Shown here: in pieces, positions 32,601-44,600 of the stretch | Numbering within the stretch: the stretch's first letter is position 1 | How the letters are laid out: every line of letters starts with the position of its first letter | DNA from: Scilla litardierei | Taxonomy: Eukaryota > Streptophyta > Magnoliopsida > Asparagales > Asparagaceae | DNA: 64,000 nucleotides | Assembly: GCA_030789695.1 (NCBI GenBank) | Contig: CM061142.1 | Coordinates: forward strand, 803,690,817 to 803,754,816 | Direction of reading: 5' to 3' | Program-made: the position numbers and the translations under genes | Notes under the pieces: model-generated | Told to the model about the DNA's origin: nothing | What the model saw: the letters and a program-made list of their open reading frames with translations, nothing else | Database searches by the model: none

Positions 32601-35600
32601 GCTGCGAACACAAATGTGGCTTTTGAAGAGCCATTGCCAGATGAAGTGGCAGGGGATCAATGGGTAACGGCATCAGCTATGAGAAATACTCTAGAAGGGT
32701 GTATGGAAGAGGAAAGAATTTATAACGATATCGGAGTGTTTAAAGTCGGTGATCTGTTTGAAACAAAAGTGGACTTAATTAAGACAATAACGGAGTGGAG
32801 CATCAAGCACAATGTGACATTCAAATCAATCAAGTCAAACAAGACATGCTATTCTGTGATATGTTGCCTTAATTCTGAGGTGAATCCGCATAGCCAAGAT
32901 GAGGCAAGCCGGAATTGTCCATGGCGCATTCATGCAGCAGTGTTAAAAAGAACCAATGTGAGGTTCAAGCTATCAAAAGTTGCTTCAGATCATACATGCA
33001 ATAATCCCACTTTGAATACAGATCACAATAAAGCCACACCACGTTTCATTAGTAACTTGGTTATACCAATGGTGAAGACAAAGCTTGACATGACAGCGGC
33101 AGAAATCCAGGATGTTGTTCACACCTTTTTAAAAATTAAAATTTCATATCAAAAAGCATGGAGGGCTAGATGTAATGCATTATCAAGGATATTTGGTGAT
33201 TGGGAGGAGTCCTATAAGAGGTTGCAACAGTATTTAGAAGCAATTTCAGAAAGCAACACTGGAACAGTTTACAAGATCACGTACGACACTCTCGGGCTAG
33301 GAGTTGCAGAGTTTACCGGTGTGTTCTGAGCATTTGGACCTTCAATTGAAGGTTTCAAGCATTGTAGGCCGATATTGAGCATTGATGGAACACATCTTTA
33401 TGGGAAATATGCATGTTGTTTACTTGTAGCCACTGGAGTGGATGCAAACGGTGGGCTGTTTTCTTTAGCTTTTGCTGTTGTGGCGGCTGAGACCCAAGAT
33501 AATTGGAGGTGGGTTTTCAGCTGTATATTTCACTATATACCCAGCGCTCATCGACACCGAACAATTACATTCATTTCTGATAGATTCAAAGGAATTCCTA
33601 GAGCATTGAGGGAGGGATGGCCGGCAAAGAGGCATCACAGATATTGCCTACGACATATCATCGCAAACTTCAAAAAGAGTGGGCACCGAACAGTAACATT
33701 GGAAAGGAACTTCTGGGGGGTGGGTACTGCATCGGACTTGCTTACATATAATGAGCACCGTGCAAGTATTAGAGCAGAGTCCGTTGCAGCAGATGATTGG
33801 ATTTATAAAGACTTGGATGGTGAGACCAGAAGGCGGGCTATGCATGAAGAGGGTGGGAAACGTTATTGTGTCATGACAATCAATTGTTCGGAGAGCTTCA
33901 ATGGCATTCTCAAAGGAGCAAGATCGCTACCGATACAAGCGTTAATTGCAAGAACTTTTTACAGGTTAATTAAATATTTCTACCATCGTCGGATTGATGG
34001 ACATGGGTGGACTACAAATTTCACTCCTAACACAGAGAAGATCTTGGGGAAACGTGTGTAAAAAGCACGGACTTGCTACATCACACGATTTGGTGATTAT
34101 TGATGGGAGGTTTTGGATAATAAGGGACAAGCGTACGCCGTGAAGTTACAGGGAGAAAGTTGCAGCTGTAATTGTAATATTCCTATGCTTCAGCACATGC
34201 CATGTGTCCATGTCATCGTCGCAACGTCCAGGCAAGAATATGGTGCAAACATATCATGTTGGCCGTTTTGTTCTACATGGTATAGTGCAAACAAATATCG
34301 CCTTTCATATACCCCTAAATTTCACCCTATACCTGATGAACTGTATTGGAAGGTTTGGGATGGTCCAATTATAAATCCCCCATGAAAAGAAGAATGCCTG
34401 GTAGGCCGCGTTCCACAAGGATTCGTGGAGAAATGGATGTTCCTCGTGAGGGCAGCGTGCACAATAGATGTAGCAACTGTCATCAGTTCGGGCATTACAC
34501 ATCGCGTTGCCAAAATCCTCCTCACACTCAAGCGTAAGTAGAGTATACAATTGGGTTATTTCATATAGCTTGTCATATAAATTGTATATTAATTTATGCT
34601 ATTCCAACATTGTAGGTCTTCATCACATGGAAGAGGCGATTCACGTGCCTGATGTATATACGTGGACTCAAGTTGGAATGAAGATCATAATTGGAAAATC
34701 TACTGTGATTTAAATTTATTTGATGTAATTTAAATTCAAGTTGGAATGTATATGATATATGTCATTTGTGTTGAAATTGTTGCCAAACATGTATCGTGCG
34801 TGCAGTGTGTTTTTTGTATATGTATCATGCGTGTTGATATATATGGGATGTCCCAAAATTTGGTGATGAAATTGTTGTGATATATGAGAAATCGGTGTGT
34901 TTTATATGTATCGGGTGTTTTTGTATATGATGATGTGCGTATTGGGTGTTTTTATATATGGGATGTCCCAAAATTCGGTATATGTATCAGTTCTCAGCAG
35001 CAGCTGAGAACTCAGCAGCAGCTGCTCAGATCTCAGCTGCTGCTGAGAACTGGGCAGATAGTTGGGCTCTGTCTCAGGGGGCTGCACTGATATGGTCGCA
35101 CGTGCCAAGTGCGGCCATATCAGTGCAACCAACCCCCTGAGACAGAGCCACAATTTGGCTGCTAATGTGTGTGGGCTCTGTCTCAGGGGGCTGCACTGAT
35201 ATGGCCGCACTTGGCAAGTGCGGCCATATAGTGCATCCCCTGAGACAACACGAATTTGGCTAATGGGCTCTGTCTCAGGGGGTGCACTATATGGCCGCAC
35301 TTGCCAAGTGCGGCCATATCAGTGCAGCCCCTTGAGACAGAGCCCAAATATCTGCTCAGTTCTCAGCAGCAGCTGAGATCTGAGCAGCAGCTGCTGAGTT
35401 CTCAACTGCTGCTGAGAACTGATACATATACCGAATTTTGGGACATCCCATATATAAAAAACACCCAATACGCACATCATCCTATACAAAAACACCCGAT
35501 ACATATACAAAAACACCGATTTCTCATATATCACAACAATTTCATCACAAATGACATATATTTCAAATCTTGCAAGTTTTACATATCGCTCCACATGTGT

Positions 35601-38600
35601 GATATATGATTGAGATATATGATTGAGATAAGTGTGATAGGTGTCATATGTCACCTCTCATCTTCTTCTTCATTTGTGGATGGCTTTCTGAACGAAGCGG
35701 TTATCAAGAGAAATAAAGCTACCCAACCGGCCCCTAACGCTGTAAAGAAGCACGTAGCTGATATCAACATGTATCACCCAAGCCGACACTTATATAGTGG
35801 CAGCGTGGGTAATACAAGCTGATATCAGCTACGTGCTCCCTCACAGCGTTAGGGGCCGGTTAGGTAGCTTTATTTCTCTTGATAGCCTTGGATGACCGCT
35901 TCGTTCAGAAAGCCATTAAAAATGAAGAAGATGATGAGAGGTGACATATGACACCTATCACACTTATCTCAATCATATATCTCACATGTCCAGTAGCACA
36001 CATGACACAAATTACATGAGATAAACATTACGTTCCAAAAAATAAATGTCAAACACAATGTCATCCTACAAATTATCGGAAAATAAATTATGTTCCAAAA
36101 GTCATTTCAACAACAATAAAAAACTACGCCCGCCAAAGTCGTTGGAGTGCAGATTTCACACGACGGGTACGGCTGTATGTCCGCAACTGTGCTTGTTGTG
36201 TAGCGATGTCCCACTCCATTTGTGGTTGTGTATACTGAGGCTGCGAGGTCCCAGCTTCATCCACTGTCTGTTGCTGCTGCTCTAGCTCCTGCTCCTGCTC
36301 CTGCTCCTGCTGCTGCGAAGTTTCGGCGACATCCCTCCTATAAAGTCGCCGAATATAGCTCGTGTCTGTTCCTTCTGGACGATGCCGTGTCTGCCCCATC
36401 ACATTATCGATCATTTTCTGGATTGCTATCAAGTGAGGATTATATGGGTCCTCCTGTAAACCAATGACTGAACGATTGTAGATGTTAAGCAGCGTATCAC
36501 CCTGTAAAACAAATTATACACTTAGTATATATCAATTAAATAAATTTATAATTTTAAGAAGTGTATATGACTATTATTTACCATTTTACGCTCGAGGGGC
36601 CCACGTGGCATGTACGAGAACGGGGGCTCCTGCCTAGTATATATCCATCGTCTTGTGATCCCCCAATACCATTGCATATAATCATTTACCGACACGGCAT
36701 CCTCCACCACAACATGGTCAATCTATTATCACATGCCGCTCGAGGCTCCACGATGGCAGCAACCCATTGTTGAGGGATCATACCTGACTTCCCCGGCATT
36801 ACTGGGACCGCTACTGGGATGTGCTGTGCTAACCCAAATTGCCGCATAACACGGTCTGGTACATGCATTTCAATATCCTCCCCGCAAAATAATGGTACAC
36901 GTGCACGCCATATCGCGGGAAAGGCTAAACATAAAGGATGAAGATGCTCCAACCGTCCAGCATATGGCTCCTAGATAACCTAATAGGCATGAATGACAGA
37001 AATACATAATTAGACGACGTACTATTTACACATATATCATTAATTCAAAATTTACAAATTCAAACTTGTGTGCTCTCTAACGAGTCAAGCTCGTTTATAT
37101 ACAATTCGAGGTTCCCTTGGGGATTTTCACGAAATGATCTCGGCACGTTCCACCTGCAGCCTAAGCGGCCGTTGTCATCCAATACATTTTGTCTGTATAT
37201 GGGCCGGCCTATATGTAATCTCTCCCAGGACCATACCTGTAAATATGAATTTGTCAGTTATTTATAAAATATATTTATACACTTCTCACTATTACAGAGT
37301 TAATAATGTTATACCTGCAACAAGGTGCCGCATACATATATAACCGATGATTGCATCCTTGTCACCTTGCTTAGCTCAGAATACATATGTGCCAGTACTG
37401 CACTTTCCCACGCATACACTCCAATTTCCTCAAAATGTTCCAGCTTCTCCAACCACCGTAGATGGACCGATCCTTTGCTTGGATCCGGAACCAATAAGGT
37501 TCCGATCATATGCAGCATGTACGCCCGTGCACATTGCTGAATCTCCTCATCTGTGGCTTCTTCAGGCAACTCCATATATGTTTCACACAGCCAAGCAAGC
37601 TTGACCTTTGCTCCTTGGTTTTCCATGGATGCTTGGCCCAGAAGACGCTCCATCAAATCGGCCCATGTACTATGTCGTCGGCCTATTTGATAAATGGGGG
37701 TCCCGGATATAGGTAGGCCCGTGATGACAGCCACATCTTGCAGAGTGATCGTCATCTCCCCCTGTCTCATATGAAATGTGTTCGACTCGGGCCGAAATCT
37801 CTCAACCAATACTGTTAATAGTGCATGGTCTAATCGTATCCACTTCAACTTTGCACATACGTGTAAGCCAGACATTATGATATACAGCTCCACACGTTCA
37901 TCTATTTGCCATTCTGAATGTCTGCGTGCGTGATCAACAATTCCTATCACAGCCTCCTGCAAACAATACCACGTTAATTAATTTTCTGCATTGGCAACAT
38001 AAATAAATTTTCTGAATTTTCCACCTCAAATATTCATACATGTTCATACTGGATCTGCGCAGACCGATGATGTGCCTGATCATACAAGACCTCGTCAGTT
38101 ATTGGTCCCGTCTCCTCCATGATATTCTATCCTATAATTTGCAAAAACATTGTTTTATAATGCATTAGAAATCACGGAAATGTATATTAAACCTGTGAAT
38201 AATCATTAAAATTAAAATAGCATATTTGTGGATGGACTTTGAAATTAAAATAGCCGATTAATTAACAATTTGAAACTCATGAAACAAAATGAAAGCTCAT
38301 GTGCTCCCATGCCCATCACCAAAATACGATACATCTCCATGTGTGCCCCCAATATGCCCACTCTGCCAATCTACAGCAATTTTTCCTTATACGCAAGGCA
38401 TGATGCTATCCGTGTTAGCTACATAAACATCTTCAACAATGCATCATGTTCTATCAAAAGAGAATATAGTATCCTACATGTTCCATATGTTGCGAGCTTT
38501 GACAATGATGCAACCCTAATCCTAAATCTAAAAGTTACCCAACCCTAAATGATGCAAAAACATCAGTATACATTCATTCATTTCATGCTTTTAAAAAAGG

Positions 38601-41600
38601 ATCTCGGTCTAGAAACCAGTATAGTAACTCATGGATCAGTTCATCAAATGGAGATATCAACGCACATGTGATTCAATCAATTCGAAGTAGAGGGTTAGCA
38701 TAATAATTGAAGCATCAGAGGTACCTGTTTGTGGATCTCGGTGTCTGATCAACGGAAATGGAAAAGCTACTGCCGTCGATCAACGAAAATGGGGAAGGGA
38801 AGCCTCTTCCGCCGTCGCGCGCTAGCCTAGGGTTTTTATTTTCCCTGTTGGATAAGTTATGATCGGGTTTTTTGGCTGCGCTGGGAAATAGGATGCACAC
38901 TGGCCGCACTTGGCAAGTGCGGCCAGTTTAGAGGCCCGTGACTTAAGTCACGAGCCTCTTACTCACGTACTACATTTGTTAAGTCACGGGCATCTTGCTC
39001 ACGTACTACATTTGCCACACTTGGCAAGTGCGGCCAGAAAAAACACACTTGCCATGTGCGGCTAGATCAAAAAATAACCCCAAACGGCGAGGCCACGCGC
39101 CTCACCGCTGACGTGGCCAAACATGGTCGATTTTTGAGCATATTTTTTTTGGTCGAAAATTGATATTATTTTTAATTTTTATCCTAAATCTAAAAATTGC
39201 CCTTTATTAAAATTATTACCCAATGTTTTCGATTTATCTGGCCCTTTTTATGAATTTGAAATAAATTTTTTGATGACCTTTCCATCATCCACATCGATCT
39301 GACAACTTGACAATATCTGGAGCTCTATGTTGTTTAGTTAAGTGCTTTAATCCACATCTGTTGTACTTTTTATTTTGTAGTTCCTTATATTTTGTTAAAG
39401 CATCTGTATTGATGCTTATAGATTTCGTCAAAATGTTCTCAACTCATACGGTTCCACAAGCTTATTTAGCTTTAGTATTTCCTTTTGAAGTTCTTTTATT
39501 TATTGAGCTTTGTAAGCATTTCTATCTTATTTTAATTGGGTCGGATGCGAGGTAGAACACCAATTTTGTAATTGAAGTTACCTTTATTACTCATTTTAAC
39601 AATGTGCTCTTTAAATGTTTTATCATTAGATTGATCCTGCAAAGTACAAGAGCATCTCATCAGGGTTTGGGGTCTTGCTAAAAGAGCAAGGTGTCAGAGG
39701 TTTCTTCAGGGGATGGGTGCCAACCTTGCTTGGTTACAGTGCCCAGGGTGCTTGCAAGTATGGATTTTATGAATTCTTCAAGAAATATTATACAGACATT
39801 GCTGGACCTGAATATGCAGCCAAGTACAAGACACTGATCTATCTCGCTGGGTCAGCATCAGCCGAAGTGATTGCAGATGTGGCACTTTGCCCCATGGAGG
39901 CTGTGAAAGTTCGGGTCCAGACACAGCCAGGTTTTGCTAGAGGATTGAGCGACGGCTTCCCCAAGTTTGTCAAAGCCGAGGGAGCCTTAGGGTATGATTT
40001 TGCAGAATTTTTACTTGTTATTTGATCCTTCGAGTTTACATGTATACTGATTTGTCTCTAATGTTGTGTTGTTGACAGATTGTACAAAGGAATTGTACCA
40101 CTATGGGGCCGTCAGATACCTTGTAAGAAATCTCAACTCTACGTTTTTGAAGATATTTAATAACTATTATTGTCATGATAAATGCGATTTTAGATGGCTG
40201 TGACTTTTGAATCATTGATGAGCTTATGCTGTGGTCTGGATATTCTGTTATAAATTCTAGTATTTTGATTGGCTGTCTACAAAATGATGTCCTTGTTTTC
40301 TTGTTGGGCTGGGATGCCTATCTTGAAATTTATATCATTAGGTTCACTATAATTATTTCTTCAGGTTATTGAGAAAAAATTACCCGGCCTTAAATAATGG
40401 GAAACTTTTTATCAGAATTCAGGAATGCCACACATGATGAAATTCAATTGCATAACTACTAGGACCCATTTTTGTGCGGAGGAGTGATTTCTAGTTAACT
40501 TTTTCTTAATGGGCTATAACTTAGTATTATCTTGATATGTTGAAAACTTTTATGCTGTTGTTAATACTATAGAAATCTACCACAGACTTCCAGTTAGATC
40601 TATTGTTGTTTTGGGCTTTGAATATATCATTCTGTGCTGCTTTTTCTTTTTTCTGATTTTCATTAATAAAAAATTAATATGTGAGGGCTTATTGATCACC
40701 CATTCTTCTCTTTATGTTATGCATGCTGAAGTACTTTTTTATGGGATGCAAACACATGCACATGTTATCGGGTCTGCCACTGGAATTTAGGCCCTTAGAA
40801 AAACTTAATTATCACCTTAGAAAAATTTAATGAGCAGTAATTCATTTGACACGTCTGTTGTTATAGTTGTGTAGCCAGATGTGAATTTTACTTTGGAGGT
40901 CTTCTTGGTATATGGTTTTAATTTTTGTCCATGCCCATTAATTCTAATCTTCTTCTCTCTTTTACCATATTGGTTCCGATGATCATGGAGGGCAGCTACA
41001 ATACAAAATGAAGCCTTTAATAAATAATAAATCCTTGGCCTTTTTTCATCTTGCATAAGGGTTTTCCTCTTGTTATATTTTTGGGAGACGAGATGTTTGT
41101 ATTTGGCAATTAGTCGATACACTAATGGAAAGAAGCACGTGTCTTTTCTAGTTTTACGGCTATTAAGAATTTTTCCATTACAAAACCCCTTAGCAACCAT
41201 TTATGGAAAAAAAATTTGGAATTACAATTTTTTCCTTTGATTCTATAGAAGATGCGATACTCTTATGTAGCACAGACTGTATTGCTATGAAGCCGTGTTG
41301 TGTCAGGCATGTGTCCTGCCCTGTATACTTTTGGAAATTTTCACTTGCTGGCATCTAGTGTCTATGTTGGCATAGCTGTGTATGTGGAACATAAATGATG
41401 ATGATGGCAGATAATTGAAAAGAGGTTCAACAACTTAATCAAATTGAAAGAAATTAGATAACTAGGGGGCAAATCACTTACAGTTGCATGCTAAATATCA
41501 CCATTTACCATAGCCTATACAAATGATGAATGTGCATCATAGAACACAGAGGTTTCCATTTCTCAACGCATCCGAGGATCTCTCAAGGTTAATCTTATTA

Positions 41601-44600
41601 TCGAATGGAGTGAGAGGTTTGTGCAAATGCTGTGCATGTGAATGCCAATCAGACGCCGATCCTTTCCCATTGGCTAAACATTTCCAGGGCGACAAAACTG
41701 AGGACTAATTAACCTGCCCTTTATAATTTTTCATAGGGTATTAGATTGACTATGTTATATGATAATTCTTTTGAATCAGTAAAGGCGGGAATCCAAAACA
41801 AAGCGGTTTAGTGTCAGTTGGGTATAGATGATCATTTGGTGTTTTTATTTCCATTGTTTTGCAGAGTTTTGTCTTATATTTCTACTAGTAGTTCAACTGT
41901 TTTAGATTTTCGATGTGGGCCGTTTTCTTCTCTTTTAAATTGAAAATTGCATCTCACTTTGGGATTTTAAAGGAAAACCAATTCATTTGCAAAATTGAGG
42001 AGTTGGGCTGGAGATGCAGATGTGGGAGTTCTTACCAATAATAAATTATGAAAGGTTAAGAAAGAGGATCTTTAGGCATAAAAAAACTAAGAGAGATTAG
42101 GTGGGAGATGATATCATGTACTTTTTCCCACTCATCACTCATTGCAACCAAATAAGAGAACTGTGATTTTCATTTTCAAGTTGGAATTGTCGCATTTTTG
42201 GCACATCAGATTCCATTTCATTTTAGTTGGATTTTTATTTTCAAGTTGGAATTGTCACATTTTTGCGACATCATATTCCTTATCATGTTTATATTGTCAA
42301 TGTCAATTCCATTTTCCCTCTTTTTGCAACCGAACAAGACCTATCACACTTAGTTGTTTTAGTTTGTTCTACTACTGTGCATTTTTTTTTTCCTTTTTTC
42401 TATTTTTGGGACTCCTGCAATGTAACACTATAATTGTGTAAATGTTTTGAGGAAATAGCTACTACTGAACAAAGTTAACCAGGTCGCATACCAGTGCTTC
42501 TTGTTTTTTTTTTTACTTTTTGGTTTCTACCTTATTGGTGATCTGCAATGTTGTCCCTTAAGAAAAGGAATTTTGGTGCTCGAGAAAGTGCATGGTCAAT
42601 GTGAATTCAAATTTTGTTGCACGCTTTCTCGTCTTAAAGCAATTGCTGTCCTGTATTTGGAGCATATGTTTTTAGAAAATTGCTTGTAATCGGGGTCAAT
42701 TGAATTGAAAGCAGAATTTTCTTAATTATTAGTAGATGAGAAATATCAAACCCCCATTGGATGCCATATTTTTAATTTTTAATTAATGGATCAACTTGGA
42801 TAAATACCTTCAAGTGGATTTTGTGCCGATGTTAAATGGACATTGATAGGCAAGAAAACAATGGGGATGATGTTATATGGAAAAAGTAGTAGTTCAAAAA
42901 CTCATGTAAGAAAAGAAAATCATAAAGATGTGGAAATAGTTGGGTAGAGATGAGCTTGAGGATTTTCTTTGATTGCTTTTTAAATTCAATGTAAAGAATA
43001 GAACCTTTTTAAATTTGTTTAGATTTTTCTTTGAATTTGTGCTGCAGCTAGAGGCTTTTTAGTAGAAACGTGGTAAACATGCACATTGGCCAGTCTCTAC
43101 TCTTCCAATGAGTTCAACAATCTTGCTTTATATAGCTTACATCAAATTGTTGATCTATGGGTGTTTGGAGCATATTCTTCAATAGATAGTCTTATTATAA
43201 ATTTGTTGCTTTTGGTGACATGCTTGATTGATTCTTTATATGGTCACTTGACACATCATGCCACTATTGATTGTTATGCACTTATTGCACTTATTTTCAC
43301 ATATTTCTTGACATCCCACTATAGTTTTCAAGATTTAATGTGTGCATACAACAATATGTCTTCTCTGCTTGAATCCTCTCCAAATTTGTGGAGCTGCACC
43401 CCCAGTGAAGGGGTCAACATTGTTATCTGCTATTTTGACATGCTGTTCATATGTTTCGCTGTCTTAGTCTCTGCAATTCCTGCACTTGTTTAAACAATAG
43501 CTCTTGTTGAAACCCAATATGGTTTTCAATCTGTGCACGTGTCTGTTAGACTGCTTCTCTCGAAAATTCTGGAGTTACTATCCAATAAAATGGTCTATAT
43601 AATGTTCTCTAGTGTTGTGCTTGTGTGCTTGCATCCGTATGCGCATGTGTGTGCAACACGTGTCCGCTTAAATCTCCAACAAAATTCTGGAGTTACTCTC
43701 CATGAAGTGGTCTATAATCTTATCCAATTTTGTGACATGATGTTACTCCTATGCTTATTGTTCGCACAATTCTCTGCACATAGTTCTTCTTGAAATCTCA
43801 GTATGGTTCTCAAGATTTTATGTGTGCATACAACAAATTGGCCTAACTGCTTGAGTCCTCTCCAAATTTGTGGAGCTGCACTCCAATGAAGTGGTCTACA
43901 GAACTTCTGAAATGTCTTGCAGTTCATTTGTTTCATTTCTTTTCGGTTTTGATTCTTCTGCTCATTCAACACTAGTTCACACATAGCTGTTATTGGAACC
44001 CTGGTGTAGCTTCCAAGATTTTGTGTGGGTGCTACCAATTTCTCTTCTTGAATCTTCTGCAAACCTTGGATTTGAAATGGTCTATACCCTAGTATTGTCT
44101 AGTACCATGGCATGTGGTTCTAATTCTCGGAGTATTAGCATATCTTTCACACCTCAAGAGATAGATATGATGGGTTGATTGTATGACATTCAATTATAAT
44201 CTCGTATTCAAAGAAGGCTCTTGAGATGGACACTTGTTATTTAGTTCTGAATGAAAAAGCTATTTATGAGAAAAAGAAGGTGCGCAGATAAAACTACATA
44301 TTTGTATTTATTGTTCTTAAAATAAGCCCCGAACATTACACATTTTTTTTTGCTTGCAGATGTTGGAATAGCTGTTGCAATATAAATAGTTGCTATTTTT
44401 ACAAGTTTATTGCCATTGGATAGCTTGATTAGTATTCATAACCATGGCAAGGAAATTAAATGTCTTAAATGGTAATAAGATTTTAGGGGCTTAGATTGAG
44501 TTTCTATACTTCAGTTAACAATCTTAGGAACGAACACATTCATGTTTTGTGCAGTTTATATCCATTTCTAGTAAGGAAGATATCCAACTAGTCAAGGCCT

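Larger units (their letters stand above)
30350..39202. mobile_element. Mutator-like element (MULE) with transposase, PMD gene and a 141-aa ORF
   Basis: The termini are GGGTAATTTTTTGATGTAGG and its inverted match ending AATTGCCC. TTTATTAAA lies directly outside at both ends (30341-30349 and 39203-39211), a perfect 9-bp duplication as Mutator elements leave. Terminal inverted repeats extend about 190 bp. Inside are a small ORF (30678-31103, +), a MUDRA transposase (31749-34652, +) and a convergent PMD gene (36124-38120, -), with two large inverted repeats between the convergent 3' ends. A palindrome with half-sites GGCCGCACTTG/CAAGTGCGGCC recurs throughout. Both main genes are damaged. The element lies entirely within intron 1 of the carrier, in the same orientation as its transposase. 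Confidence 0.93.

Noticed and set aside
42142..43793. Open frames of 86-135 codons within carrier intron 3
   Set aside because: They are AT-rich, overlap repeat units, have no domains and lie between confirmed exons 3 and 4.
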